A stretch of DNA of 64,000 nucleotides, taken from assembly GCF_030817535.1 (NCBI RefSeq), contig NZ_JAUSZL010000002.1, positions 4,216,001 to 4,280,000 on the forward strand, in the 5' to 3' direction. Shown here one piece after another: positions 32,616 through 41,889 of the stretch; position 1 is the first letter of the stretch; each line of letters opens with the position of its first letter. The notes beneath the pieces are model-generated. The model ran no database searches, had not been told where the DNA came from, and worked only from the letters and a program-made list of their open reading frames with translations. The stretch comes from Streptomyces sp. V3I8. Lineage in GTDB: Bacteria; Actinomycetota; Actinomycetes; Streptomycetales; Streptomycetaceae. The position numbers and the translations under genes were made by a program.

Positions 32616-33479
32616 TCACCAGGTGGGCCGCGCCGAGACCCCTCCGTCCACCACCAGGTCGTGTCCGGTGATCCAGGAGGCCATCGGCGAGGCGAGGAAC
32701 ACGCAGGCGTCGGCCACGTCCTGCGGGCGCCCCAGCCTCCCGGTGGGAACCGCCTGCTGCCAGCGCCTTACGCCCTCGGGCCACGCCTGCGCGAGGCCCT
32801 CGCGGTCGATCAGCCCGGGCGAGACGGTGTTGACGCGGATGCCGTAGGGACCGTACTCCAGGGCCGCCGCGCGCGCGTGCATGACGACGGCCGCCTTCGA
32901 CGCGCAGTAGTGCGCGTGGAGCGGAGCGGGGTGCGTGGCCTCGATGGACGCGATGTGGGTGATGCTGCGCACATGGCCTTCGCCCGCGTCCCGCGTGACG
33001 TCGGCGGCACCCCGCATGACATCGGTGGCGCCTCGCATCACGTCGGCAGCGGCCTGCGTGCAGGCGAACACGCTCGAGACGTTGGTGTCGACCACCGCCC
33101 GCCAGTCCGCCGCCGTCATGCCGGGCAGTTCCTGGACCGGTTGTACGCCCGCGCTGTTGACCAGCGCCGTCAGCGTGCCGCCTCCCCAGTCGGCGGCCTC
33201 GCGCACCACCCGGTGGCACTCGGACTCCACGGTCAGGTCGGCCCGCAGGACCACCGCGCGTCCGCCCGAGTCCGTGATGCGGGCGACGACGTCACGGGCC
33301 GGCTCCTCGTCCGTACGGAAGTGGACGGCGACGGCCGCTCCCGCCGCCGCGAACCCCAGGGCGATCCCCCGCCCGATGCCGCCGCCGGCACCGGTGACCA
33401 GCGCCACCTGACCGTCGAGCAGGCCGGCACGGGGGTCGGCACGGGGGTCGGCGCGGGGGTCGACCGCGTCGCCGGTCAC
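32616..33479 (-). CDS. SDR family oxidoreductase
   Basis: 287 residues. A classical short-chain dehydrogenase: nucleotide motif TGAGGGIG (29-36), the NSAG motif (108-111), catalytic S178, Y191 and K195 (HYCASKAA), and a C-terminal DLVVDGGVSARPTW. The GTG at 33479 overlaps the stop of the cupin gene (GTGA), so the two are coupled. Tandem repeats encode DPRA units at the N-terminus and a duplicated DVMRGA segment (147-158) that lengthens the loop before the catalytic serine. Substrate unknown. Confidence 0.9.
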   Translation of the reverse strand: MTGDAVDPRADPRADPRAGLLDGQVALVTGAGGGIGRGIALGFAAAGAAVAVHFRTDEEPARDVVARITDSGGRAVVLRADLTVESECHRVVREAADWGGGTLTALVNSAGVQPVQELPGMTAADWRAVVDTNVSSVFACTQAAADVMRGATDVMRGAADVTRDAGEGHVRSITHIASIEATHPAPLHAHYCASKAAVVMHARAAALEYGPYGIRVNTVSPGLIDREGLAQAWPEGVRRWQQAVPTGRLGRPQDVADACVFLASPMASWITGHDLVVDGGVSARPTW

Positions 33480-33967
33480 GGGCGGCTCAGTGCGGCGATC
33501 CGCGCTGCCTCCGCCGGGTAGCGGGCGGCGAGCTCGGTCCCGTCCCCGTGCTCGTACCCCTCGTAGGTGAAGCCGGGCGCCATCGTGCACCCGAAGAACG
33601 ACCAGGCCCCGTCCGCGGCGACCCGCGCGCCCATCCAGGTGCGTGCGGGCACCGTGAACTGGACGTGCTGGCCGCCGAGGACGTCCGGGCCGAGCCGGAC
33701 CGTACGGGACGTTCCGTCGGGGGACAGGAGCAGCAGTTCCAGCGGATCGCCCAGGTAGAAGTGCCAGGTCTCGTCGGACGGGAGGCGGTGCAGGGCGGAG
33801 AAGTCGCCGGGCCGGGAGGTCAGGAGAGCCACGATCGCGGAGCCCTCCGGTCGGCCGTCGGGCCGTTCGGGGCCTGCCCAGGTACGGCGGAAGAGACCGC
33901 CCTCCTCGGGGATGGGTTCCAGCCGGTAGTGCGCGACAAGGGCTTCGGGAGTGATGTCGTTGACCAC
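33476..33967 (-). CDS. cupin superfamily protein (DUF985)
   Basis: 163 residues of the Cupin_5/DUF985 type. HYRLEPIPEEGGLFRRTW opens the barrel, and SDETWHFYLGDPLELLLL and FFGCTMAPGFTYEGYE are the family blocks. It may bind a sugar or metal. It is coupled to the downstream SDR and lies 9 bp from the acylase fusion gene upstream, so the three form one minus-strand unit under the iron box. Confidence 0.9.
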   Translation of the reverse strand: MVNDITPEALVAHYRLEPIPEEGGLFRRTWAGPERPDGRPEGSAIVALLTSRPGDFSALHRLPSDETWHFYLGDPLELLLLSPDGTSRTVRLGPDVLGGQHVQFTVPARTWMGARVAADGAWSFFGCTMAPGFTYEGYEHGDGTELAARYPAEAARIAALSRP

Positions 33968-33976
33968 CCGCCGACG

Positions 33977-36961
33977 TTATACGGCCTCCGGACGGACACG
34001 GTCCTTGTCACGGACACGGTCCCTACGGTCCTTGTCACGGACGCGGTCCCTGTCGAGAAAGGCCAGTTGCGCCTTCTTCTCCGGCAGGTGCACCTCCGGG
34101 AGGTCGATCTCCGGCAGCACGACCGGCGGGCCGAGCACGAAACCCTGGCGGAGCAGCCGTGCGATCGCCCGCTCGTTGCGGATGTCCGGCTCGACCACGA
34201 CCCGCCGCCGGTCCAGGACGCGCAGGACGTACGTGGTGAAGGCGGTCAGCAGAGCCGTGCTGTAGCCGGCCCGGCCGGCGCCCCCGGGGGCCGGACCGAT
34301 CAGCAGGTGTACGCCGATATCGCCCGGCTCCACCTCGTAGCACTCGCTGACACGGTCGGCCGCCGGTTCGTAGGTCTGGAAGAGGGCGGCCGGCCCGTCG
34401 TCCAGGACGGCGAGGTACGCATGGTGCGTGTCGAGCGAGCCGAGGTGGCGGTACGTCTCCAGCACCTGTTGCCTGCTGAAGCCGCCCATGCCCCAGAACC
34501 GGGCCCGCTCGGCCGTCACCCAGTCGTGCAGCACGTCCAGGTCGGCCTCCGGGTCCACGGGCACGACACGGACGGTGCCGAGCCCTTCGACGTCCTCCTG
34601 GTGGACGGCCGTCCGGTCGCGGCCGACCGCGTACGACGTCCCAGCCGTGCCTGTCGCCCGCGCCGTGCCTGTCGCCCGCGTCGTCTCTGCCGTCCCCGTC
34701 GTCTCTGCCGTCCCCGTCGCCTCTGTCATCCCTGTCGTCCTCGGCATCCTGTCGTTGTCCTCGTCCCTCATGGTGAGCTGGTTCCAGTCGGTGACCACGG
34801 GGGCGAGTTCTCCCCCGAGCCACAGGGGCAGTTGGTCGCGGTGGTGCGGTGAGCCCGGTACGCCCGAGGCGCCGAAGGGCACCACCCAGAGGCTGTCCGC
34901 GCGCCGTGCCAGGTCCCACACGTAACGGGCGGCGGGGCCCCGCGCGGACCGGTCGGTGAGGCCGGGCACGGCCGAGGTGCACAGCACGCAGTCGTGGTCG
35001 CCGGAGAGCCCCGGTTCCCTCCGGTCGTACGCCGGGTCCGGCAGCGCCCGCCACGGAGCGAGGCGGTGGGTGTCGCCCCAGGTGCCCCGCGGCGGGTCCG
35101 CGGCGACCTCCTCCACGGCCGCCCTGACGATCTCGGCGCGGTCGATCCCGTACAGGCTCTCCGCCTTCAGGAGGTTCTCCAGGGCGTGGGCGACGCGCGG
35201 GAGGAGGGCGAGCCATGGGCTCAACACCGGCGGGTAGGACGGGGGTTCGGTGAGCGGCGCCAGGGCGGGGTGGGCGGCGAGGCGGCGTACGACGGCGCTG
35301 CGGACCGCCGCGTAGGCGGCCGCTTCCCCGCTGGTGGCGGCCATCTGACGGTCCCAGTTCCGTAGGCGCTCGCGCAGGGCGACAGCGTCGGCGGAGAGGC
35401 CGTCGAGGGCGGCGATCCGGTCCAGCAGCGGGGCCGCGGAGGCCAGATGGGTGTCCATGTGGAGGGCGGCCATGTCGGCGGCCCGCCAGTCCCGCCGCGG
35501 AGCCAGGAGCGCGCGCAGACGGGCGGCCCGGTGGGGCGGCGCGAACTCGACACCGAGCGGGGTGGCGGGGCCGCGCTGGTTGGCCATGACCGCGATGCCG
35601 TCGTCGACCGTGCCGCGCGGCAGGGGCGCGTACCAGCCGTGCCATTCGTGTCCGGGCTCCCAGGCGTTGACGATCCGGATGCCGTTCGCCGGGTCCCGCA
35701 CCGGCACCCGGCCCGCGACGCGGTGGAGCAGGCCGCCCTCGGTGTCGGCCGCCTGGACGACGTTGACCGGTTCGGCCCAGTCGTCGAAGGCGCGGTCCAC
35801 GTCGGCGACCCGGCGGGCGCGGAGGAGGGGGAGGAGTGCGCCGAAGCCCAGGTCCGCCGTCACCCGGGGCGGGTAGCGGAGGCTGATGGGTCCGGCGGAG
35901 CCGCCGGGGGCGGAGTCGTCAGGATCGGGGCCGTCAAGGCCGGAGCCGGAGCCGGACGCGGTGCCGGTGCCAGTGCCGGTATTGCAGCCGATGCCGGTGT
36001 CACAACCGGTGTCGGTGTCGGTGTCGGCGGTGTCGGCGCCGATGACGACCGGTCCCCGGTCGGTCTCGATCACCTCCACCTCGACGGGGGCGCCGCCCGC
36101 CACCTCGACCGTCTCGGTGCGGTGGGACGCGGGGTGCCACTCCCCGTCCGGGCCGAGCGCCTCGACCAGTTGTCCCGTCCCGGTGCCGGTCCGCCGCAGC
36201 CGCTCCCGGTACAGGTCCTGGTAGTCGGCCATCGCGTTGGTGATGGACCAGGCCACCGTGCCCGTGTGGCCGAAGTGGGCGATGCCGGGGACGCCCGGCA
36301 CGGCCAGGCCCACCACGTCGAACTCCGGGCAGGCGATCCGGATCTGCTGGTAGACGCCCGGCGCCTCGATGAAACGGTGCGGGTCGCCCGCGAGGACCGG
36401 GAATCCGGTGGCCGTGCGCTCGCCGCCGACGAGCCAGCCGTTGCTGCCGGCGGTCCCGGGCCCGTCGGTGGCGAACAGCCCGACGGCGTCCGGCCCGAGA
36501 TGGCGTACGACCTCCTCCCGCCACAGCTTGGCCGGAAAACCGGCGAACAGGATGTGCGTGGCGAGCCAGACACCCATCGGCGTCCACGGCTCCCACCGGC
36601 CCGGCGCGAGCCCGACGGCCCCGAACTCGGGTGCCCGGCGGGCCCCTTCGGCAAGGCCCTGGTTGACCCCGTCGACGTACGCCCGGACCCAGGCGGCCGT
36701 CCCGGGGTCCCGTCTCTCCAGGGCCGTGAAGCAGCGTCTCGCCGTGTCGTCGAGCAGGGCCCGTCTCGCGAACCGGTCCCAGGCCAGGGCGTCCGCGCCG
36801 AGGAACGCGGCCGAGGTGCCGCGCGCCCTGTGCCGCTCCACCTCGATCTGCCAGGCGCGGTCGAGGGCCGTGGCCAGCCCTTGCGCGCGGGCCAGTTCGA
36901 GCACGTCGTCCGCACGGAGGTGCGGTACGCCCCAGGCGTCACGGTGGATCTCGACGGTCAC
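33977..36961 (-). CDS. penicillin acylase-like hydrolase fused to a GNAT acetyltransferase
   Basis: 994 residues. The N-terminal 740 are a penicillin-acylase Ntn-hydrolase: A-chain-like start (EIHRDAWGVPHLRA), nucleophile S173 in TAGSNGWLVGG, the HFGHTGTVAWSITNAMADYQ block and EPVNVVQAADTEG. There is no signal peptide. After a T/A/G repeat linker (about 745-775) comes an IucB-like GNAT domain (about 790-960, DVLHDWVTAERARFWGMGGF and VEPDIRNERAIARLL), as in siderophore acetylases. The tail is made of RDRVRDKD repeats. GTG 36961 has GGGAG upstream. The 19-bp iron box between it and the siderophore-interacting protein gene ties it to iron supply. Confidence 0.88.
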   Translation of the reverse strand: MTVEIHRDAWGVPHLRADDVLELARAQGLATALDRAWQIEVERHRARGTSAAFLGADALAWDRFARRALLDDTARRCFTALERRDPGTAAWVRAYVDGVNQGLAEGARRAPEFGAVGLAPGRWEPWTPMGVWLATHILFAGFPAKLWREEVVRHLGPDAVGLFATDGPGTAGSNGWLVGGERTATGFPVLAGDPHRFIEAPGVYQQIRIACPEFDVVGLAVPGVPGIAHFGHTGTVAWSITNAMADYQDLYRERLRRTGTGTGQLVEALGPDGEWHPASHRTETVEVAGGAPVEVEVIETDRGPVVIGADTADTDTDTGCDTGIGCNTGTGTGTASGSGSGLDGPDPDDSAPGGSAGPISLRYPPRVTADLGFGALLPLLRARRVADVDRAFDDWAEPVNVVQAADTEGGLLHRVAGRVPVRDPANGIRIVNAWEPGHEWHGWYAPLPRGTVDDGIAVMANQRGPATPLGVEFAPPHRAARLRALLAPRRDWRAADMAALHMDTHLASAAPLLDRIAALDGLSADAVALRERLRNWDRQMAATSGEAAAYAAVRSAVVRRLAAHPALAPLTEPPSYPPVLSPWLALLPRVAHALENLLKAESLYGIDRAEIVRAAVEEVAADPPRGTWGDTHRLAPWRALPDPAYDRREPGLSGDHDCVLCTSAVPGLTDRSARGPAARYVWDLARRADSLWVVPFGASGVPGSPHHRDQLPLWLGGELAPVVTDWNQLTMRDEDNDRMPRTTGMTEATGTAETTGTAETTRATGTARATGTAGTSYAVGRDRTAVHQEDVEGLGTVRVVPVDPEADLDVLHDWVTAERARFWGMGGFSRQQVLETYRHLGSLDTHHAYLAVLDDGPAALFQTYEPAADRVSECYEVEPGDIGVHLLIGPAPGGAGRAGYSTALLTAFTTYVLRVLDRRRVVVEPDIRNERAIARLLRQGFVLGPPVVLPEIDLPEVHLPEKKAQLAFLDRDRVRDKDRRDRVRDKDRVRPEAV

Positions 36962-36980
36962 CCTGCGTCTCCCATTCCAT

Positions 36981-36999
36981 TTAGGTTAGGCTCACCTAA
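36981..36999. promoter_or_regulatory. iron box (DmdR/DtxR-type operator)
   Basis: TTAGGTTAGGCTCACCTAA, an interrupted palindrome that matches the consensus bound by DmdR1 in Streptomyces. It lies midway between two divergent genes, 20 bp from the acylase start and 39 bp from the siderophore-interacting protein start, so iron-replete repression of both is expected. Confidence 0.92.
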
Positions 37000-37037
37000 C
37001 TCAATGGCCGAAATCGTACGCGAGGGGTGAAAACTTC

Positions 37038-37838
37038 ATGGGGCAGGGGCAGAGACAGGAACAGAGGCAAGGACAAAGACAGAAGCCGGGGCAGGGGCAC
37101 GGCTGGGAGGGGACCGTCCTCAGACTGCTGCGGGCGAAGGACTTCGTGTTCACGGTCACACGGGCCGAGGACGTCACTCCGCACTACCGGCGACTGCGGG
37201 TGACCGACGGCGGCATGCTCGCGGCGACCGGGGTGCACCCGACGATGTGGGTCCGGCTGTGGTTCGACAACGCGGGCCGGCCGCACCAGCGCGCGTACAC
37301 GCTGGTGGACCCCGATCCGGCCGCGGGGACCTTCGGCCTGGAGTTCGCGCTGCACGACGGGGTCGCGAGCGACTGGGCGCGGGCCGCGAAGCCCGGTGAC
37401 ACGATCGAGGCGACGGTCCACGGCACGGCCTTCACGGACCCGGCGCCGGCCCCGTCCCGTGTGCTGGCCATCGCCGACACCGCCTCGCTCCCCGCCCTCA
37501 ACTCCCTCCTGGAGGCGGTGGGGCCGGCGCCGGCCACGATCTGGTTCGAGACCGCCGGCCGCACCGCGGACGGGGCCGTCCGGGGTACGGACGGCCTGCC
37601 CCTGCGGGTGGACCCGGCCCGCCACGACCTCCGTACGGTCCCCCGTCTCGACCGGGGCGCGCACCTGGTGGCCCAGGTGCGGGCGGCCGTGCCGGAGCTG
37701 CTGGCGGAGACCGCCGACCCCTATGTGTGGATCGCCTGCGACACGGCGACGACCCGGTCGCTGTCCGCGTACTTCCGCAAGGAACTGGCCCTGCCGAAGC
37801 AGCGGGTGAACGCGCTGGGGTACTGGCGGGCGGCCTGA
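37038..37838 (+). CDS. siderophore-interacting protein (ferric-siderophore reductase, SIP family)
   Basis: 266 residues. A flavin reductase that frees iron from ferric siderophores. A Q/G-rich N-terminus (1-22) comes from repeats. The FAD-binding domain has QRAYTLVDPD, and the C-terminal SIP domain has VLAIADTASLPAL, WFETAG and YVWIACDTATTRSLSAYFRKE. It ends with LGYWRAA as usual for the family. It is divergent from the acylase-GNAT gene across the iron box. Confidence 0.93.
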   Translation: MGQGQRQEQRQGQRQKPGQGHGWEGTVLRLLRAKDFVFTVTRAEDVTPHYRRLRVTDGGMLAATGVHPTMWVRLWFDNAGRPHQRAYTLVDPDPAAGTFGLEFALHDGVASDWARAAKPGDTIEATVHGTAFTDPAPAPSRVLAIADTASLPALNSLLEAVGPAPATIWFETAGRTADGAVRGTDGLPLRVDPARHDLRTVPRLDRGAHLVAQVRAAVPELLAETADPYVWIACDTATTRSLSAYFRKELALPKQRVNALGYWRAA

Positions 37839-38133
37839 ACCCGCACGCGTGACGACCGGCGCACGGACGTCGCCCTCCCCGTCTCACCCTGCGGCCCGAG
37901 GACGACGGACCCTCCGGGCGCGGCCCGCTCGCCGCACCCGACAGAATGCCGTTCACCACACCCGTCGGGATGTCGTTCACCGCACCCGTCGGAATGCCGT
38001 TCGGCCGGCGGGCGTCGACGACCGGAGGCCGGGGCGGCGGAGGTGGTGTCGCCGAGATCCGGCGTACGCCAAGTGAGCGGTTCTCGTGGTGCGGCCGGTG
38101 CACCTGGTGCCCCGGCCGGGGACAAGCTCCTCG
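37839..38133. repeat. non-coding stretch with 24-bp tandem repeats
   Basis: No gene is supported. At 37945-38004 a 24-bp unit starting ATGCCGTTCACCACACCCGT is repeated about 2.4 times. It is open in frame but has no ribosome binding site or stop context of a real gene. Confidence 0.6.
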
Positions 38134-38616
38134 ATGAGGTCCCACCGGCTCGCCCCGCGCACACCGCGCCGCCCCGCCCGGGCCGCCCGACCTGCCCGGA
38201 CCGCCCGCCTCGCCCGGAACACCCGGCCCGCCCGGCCCTCCGGTGCCGCCGGGCTCGTCCGGCCCACCCGGCGGCCCACCCCGCGGTCCGCCGCGCAGTC
38301 TGCCCAGCAGCGGCTCCTCGTGGTGCTCGCGGCCTTGCTGTGCGCGCTGTGCGTCGTGGGGTCCGCGGGTGGTCACACCGGTTCCCGTACGGCGCCGCCC
38401 GCCGCCGTCTCCACCGAGTCCGGTCTGGAGCACCCGCACGACCTCCTGGACACCGCTCTCCGTCCGGTCGCGCGCCAGGGCCACCGCCCGCTCGTTCCCC
38501 TGCGCCCCGCGCACCGGTCCGCCGCCGAGCGCCCGCGCCCGCGGGTCCGCTCCCTCCCCGCGTCCCACCACGCCCCCTCCCCGCGCGCCCGGCGCTGCAT
38601 GGTCCTCCGCTGCTGA
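38134..38616 (+). CDS. hypothetical membrane-anchored protein
   Basis: 160 residues from ATG 38134. An A/R/P-rich cytosolic start leads to one convincing membrane segment (LLVVLAALLCALCVVGSAGG, about 60-80). An extracytoplasmic tail with HPHDLLDTALRP follows. The start is uncertain and the arginine-rich N-terminus may be non-coding. No family recognised. Confidence 0.45.
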   Translation: MRSHRLAPRTPRRPARAARPARTARLARNTRPARPSGAAGLVRPTRRPTPRSAAQSAQQRLLVVLAALLCALCVVGSAGGHTGSRTAPPAAVSTESGLEHPHDLLDTALRPVARQGHRPLVPLRPAHRSAAERPRPRVRSLPASHHAPSPRARRCMVLRC

Positions 38617-38677
38617 GGAGCCCGGTTCCGACCGGACACCCCCCACCTACAGCCAGCAGCACGAGAGGAACCCCTCC

Positions 38678-38827
38678 ATGCCGAAGGACCCGTACGCGAT
38701 CCTGCGCGCCCTGGTGCGCGCCGAGTCCCTCCGCAACGCCCCGAAGCCGCCCTCCGAACCCGGCCGGGGCGCGCCGAAGCCCGCCCCGGAGCGGCGGACC
38801 CGGTCCGGGAAACCCGAACGCGGCTGA
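38678..38827 (+). CDS. small hypothetical protein
   Basis: 49 residues, starting MPKDPYAILRALVRAE and ending in a basic P/R/K-rich tail. GAGAGGAA lies nine bases before the ATG. The length, strong ribosome binding site and helix-like first 20 residues support a real small gene. Function unknown. Confidence 0.6.
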   Translation: MPKDPYAILRALVRAESLRNAPKPPSEPGRGAPKPAPERRTRSGKPERG

Positions 38828-39308
38828 GCCCGTCCGGCGGAGGCGGACCGATCCGCCTCCGCCGTCTCCGCCCCTGTCCTGAGCCTCGACCTCGGCCTGG
38901 GCCTCAACCTCGGCCTCTTTCGAGCGAATCAGCCGGACGGTCTGCGTGACGGAGTTCGGGAACGCCTTCGACGCGTCGCCGAAGAAGAGCTGCGGCTCAT
39001 CCCGCAGTTCGGGCGGTTCCAGTTCGAGGCCCCGGGGCACCCGGGCCCCGGCAGCAGCGACTCGCCGTCCGTCACGTCCGTCACATCCGTCACTTCAGGC
39101 CCTGCCCCCGGTCCGCCCGGAGCCGTCCCGCACTCGTCCCTCACTCGTCCCGCATCCATCCAGGGCCCCTTCCCGCCCGTTTCCGAATCGATCATGAACG
39201 GGTGATCCAGGAGAATTACCGGTTTGCACATATTTACGACGTCATTTCCAGCGCCGCACTCCGGCGCCATGGCTGCGCCCGGAAGCTCTTGACCGGTAGG
39301 CTTTCCGT
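38828..39308. other. region with an open frame but no start
   Basis: From 38828 to 39205 the frame directly after the preceding stop is open and contains a protein-like stretch (LRDGVRERLRRVAEEELRLI, then PQFGRF) but no ATG, GTG or TTG. The opposite strand has an equally protein-like piece (ELRDEPQLFFGDASKAFPNS). It is likely a decayed gene or a strand artefact. The last 100 bp are AT-richer and probably hold the promoter of the next gene. Confidence 0.4.
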
Positions 39309-39605
39309 GTGATCTTCAAGCGCATCGGAAACGGCCGGCCGTACCCCGACCACGGCCGGGAAAGCACCCGGCAGTGGGCGGACGTCGCGCCGCGCCCGGT
39401 CCGCCTCGATCAGCTGGTGACGACCAAGGGCCAGCTCGATCTGGAAACACTGCTCGCCGAGGACTCCACGTTCTACGGCGACCTCTTCGCGCACGTCGTG
39501 AAGTGGCAGGGCGACCTGTACCTGGAGGACGGCCTGCACCGTGCCGTCCGCGCCGCGCTGCAGCAGCGCCAGGTACTGCACGCCCGCGTTCTCGAACTGG
39601 GCTGA
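39309..39605 (+). CDS. conserved small protein, ParB/sulfiredoxin-like
   Basis: 98 residues, starting with GTG (reading MIFKRIGNGRPYPDHGRES). The block DLYLEDGLHRAVRAALQQR resembles the DGxHR motif of ParB/Srx-fold proteins. The family is well conserved in Streptomyces; some annotations call it a VapB-type antitoxin, but no toxin gene is adjacent here. Molecular role unknown. Confidence 0.8.
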   Translation: MIFKRIGNGRPYPDHGRESTRQWADVAPRPVRLDQLVTTKGQLDLETLLAEDSTFYGDLFAHVVKWQGDLYLEDGLHRAVRAALQQRQVLHARVLELG

Positions 39606-39692
39606 CCCCGGGTTGACCCTTTCGGGTTGGTCTGACGATCAGTCAATGATCATCTAGTAGGCATTGCGGCCCTGGCGCATTACGCTGCGCTC

Positions 39693-40334
39693 ATGAGCAT
39701 GCTCACTCCCCCTGGCATGGGCGGCCAGTACCGGATCACGGGGGACAAGTACCCACGGATGCGCAAGGACCGGGGGCGCCGCCGGATCGTGCTCGCGGCT
39801 GTCGCCTCCGTCGCCGCACTCGGACTGGCCGGCTGGGGAACCCTGCAGCTCATCGATGTCTTCACGGGCGGCGGCGACAAGGCGTCGGCGGTCGGTTCGG
39901 CGCCGGGGTGCAAGCCCTCCCCCTCGTCCTCCGCGAAGCCGGTCAAGGCCGTGCCGAAGCCCGGCCAGATCACCGTGAACGTCTTCAACGCCACGACCCG
40001 CTCGGGCCTCGCCAAGGACGTCGCGGACGCGCTGAAGAAACGCGGGTTCAAGATCGGCGAGGTGGGCAACGCCACCAAGACGTACGACAAGAAGGTCGAC
40101 GGACCGGGCGTGGTGCTCGGTGCGAAGGCGGCGGCCGACGCCGCGCTCCCTGTCCTCGGGACCCAGCTCGCCGGCGCCGAGACGAAGACCGACACCCGGG
40201 CGAAGCCCGCGGAGGTCGACCTGATCCTCGGCAAGGCCTTCAAGACCCTGACGACGGAGAAGGACGCCGACAACGCCCTGACCACCCTGGCCGAGCCCGC
40301 GCCGGCGCCCTCGACGACGAAGAAGGACTGCTGA
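39693..40334 (+). CDS. LytR C-terminal domain membrane protein
   Basis: 213 residues. One N-terminal membrane anchor (about 31-53, IVLAAVASVAALGLAGWGTL) and an S/P linker lead to an extracytoplasmic LytR_C domain (about 90-195, ITVNVFNATTRSGLAKDVAD, then LKKRGFKIGEVGNA). Such proteins accompany LytR-CpsA-Psr cell-wall enzymes but lack the catalytic domain. It is convergent with upp. Confidence 0.9.
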   Translation: MSMLTPPGMGGQYRITGDKYPRMRKDRGRRRIVLAAVASVAALGLAGWGTLQLIDVFTGGGDKASAVGSAPGCKPSPSSSAKPVKAVPKPGQITVNVFNATTRSGLAKDVADALKKRGFKIGEVGNATKTYDKKVDGPGVVLGAKAAADAALPVLGTQLAGAETKTDTRAKPAEVDLILGKAFKTLTTEKDADNALTTLAEPAPAPSTTKKDC

Positions 40335-40464
40335 CGGGCGCGTAAGAGCCGCGGCCCACTTGGCCACCCGGCCCGTCAGCCCATCGGCCCGTCAGCCCAC
40401 CGGCCCGTCAGTCCTTCGGTCCGTCCGTCCTCCAGCCCGTCCGTTCGGCTATTCGGCTATTCGG
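40335..40464. repeat. tandem repeats between the LytR_C gene and upp
   Basis: GGCCCGTCAGCCCA-like 14-bp units (40368-40425) are followed by 3.5 copies of TTCGGCTA (40444-40472), the last overlapping the upp stop codon. No gene. Confidence 0.75.
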
Positions 40465-41100
40465 CTATTCGGCCGCACCGTACATGCGGTCGCCCGCGTC
40501 ACCGAGGCCCGGGACGATGTAACCGTGCTCGTTCAGGCGCTCGTCGACCGAGGCGGTCACGACCGTGACGGGGGCGCCCGCCAGGTCGCGCTCCATCACC
40601 TCGACGCCCTCGGGGGCGGCCAGGAGGACCACGGCCGTCACGTCGTCGGCGCCGCGCTTGATCAGCTCCTGGATCGCCGCGACGAGGGTGCCGCCGGTGG
40701 CCAGCATCGGGTCCAGGACGTACACCTGGCGTCCGGAGAGGTCCTCGGGCATACGGCTCGCGTACGTGGACGCCTGGAGCGTCTCCTCGTCGCGGATCAT
40801 GCCGAGGAAGCCCACCTCGGCGGTCGGCAGGAGGCGCACCATGCCGTCGAGCATGCCGAGGCCGGCCCGCAGGATCGGTACGACGAGGGGCCGCGGGTAG
40901 GACAGCTTGACGCCCGTGGTGCCGGACACCGGGGTCTCGATGTCGACCTGTTCGGTGCGCACGTCCCGCGTGGCCTCGTAGGCGAGCAGGGTGACCAGCT
41001 CGTCGGCGAGTCGGCGGAAGGTCGCGGAGTCGGTGCGGCGGTCGCGCAGCGTGGTGAGCTTATGAGCGACCAGAGGGTGGTCGACGACGTGGAGACGCAT
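40465..41100 (-). CDS. upp: uracil phosphoribosyltransferase
   Basis: 211 residues. It converts uracil and PRPP to UMP for pyrimidine salvage. Family blocks are [34 protein letters not shown], the PRPP loop [17 protein letters not shown] and the uracil-binding [15 protein letters not shown]. The ATG at 41100 is the known start; the long upstream frame is a shadow. Length is normal. Confidence 0.97.
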   Translation of the reverse strand: MRLHVVDHPLVAHKLTTLRDRRTDSATFRRLADELVTLLAYEATRDVRTEQVDIETPVSGTTGVKLSYPRPLVVPILRAGLGMLDGMVRLLPTAEVGFLGMIRDEETLQASTYASRMPEDLSGRQVYVLDPMLATGGTLVAAIQELIKRGADDVTAVVLLAAPEGVEVMERDLAGAPVTVVTASVDERLNEHGYIVPGLGDAGDRMYGAAE

Positions 41101-41262
41101 GCTCCCAAGGGTATCCGGGCCCGTGCCGGCCGCCCGTTCGCCCGTCACCAGCGGGTTCCGGAACGTTCCGGAATCTTCGCCGCTGCCACCGCGCAAACCT
41201 CCGCTGGCATCAAACCGCCCGCCGGAGGGAAAGTGGGAGGGACCTGACTGGGGGTGTTGCCG

Positions 41263-41445
41263 ATGCCGGACTCGGAGCAGAGCAACCGGACGGACCTGGA
41301 GAGCGACGCTCAGCGCCGCAGGCGCCGGGCCCAGTTCCTGCGGGAACTGAAGGAGGCCCGCGAGCTGCGCGACAGGGTGCAGCCGCGCCGTGCGAAAACG
41401 GCCCGCCTGCGGCATGCGATGCGCATGCGCACGTTCCGCTGGTGA
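41263..41445 (+). CDS. small conserved basic protein
   Basis: 60 residues, starting [20 protein letters not shown], followed by [20 protein letters not shown] and a basic tail. It is a single charged helix, apt for RNA or protein binding. GGGG lies eight bases before the ATG. Function unknown. Confidence 0.72.
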   Translation: MPDSEQSNRTDLESDAQRRRRRAQFLRELKEARELRDRVQPRRAKTARLRHAMRMRTFRW

Positions 41446-41889
41446 AGAACGGCTGCCCCCTCCGGGTCCGCGGGCAGCGACCACAGGCCGTTGCCGGTTC
41501 GGCAAGCCCGTCGCGGGTGTCGCGGGTGTCGTGGGTGTCGTCATCGGATGTCGTCGTGGGTGGCGTCGTGGGGTCGTCGTGCGACCCGCCGGGCACACCC
41601 GGACGGGCGCGTGCGGACAGGCGCGTGCGGGGCGGGAGTTCCGGCGGCGTACGATCCCGCTGTCGGTGGGCGCCGGGCGCCCAGGTGAGGCCGTACGGCG
41701 GCGTGACGCACGCGCCACGCGACCCGGCGTGAGAACGCGACCGGGACACAGCGAGCCGAAGACCTCTCCTGAACGCTCTGTTTCTGCCACGATTCCGAGT
41801 GGGCGGGGCTCGGAGCACCCAACCCCCGTCCACGACCTCCGCCGGGAGGACCCCCAACCGGCACGCCTAGGACCAGTGGGAGAGTCACG
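41446..41889. other. intergenic region upstream of the TadA operon
   Basis: About 440 bp. Near its start a GGCTGCCC/GGGCAGC hairpin (41450-41477) could end the preceding gene. GCGGGTGTC repeats lie at 41515-41545. No coding frame stands out. Confidence 0.55.

Noticed and set aside
41446..41889. Several overlapping frames upstream of the TadA-associated gene
   Set aside because: No ribosome binding site, no domain, and the repeats explain the open frames.
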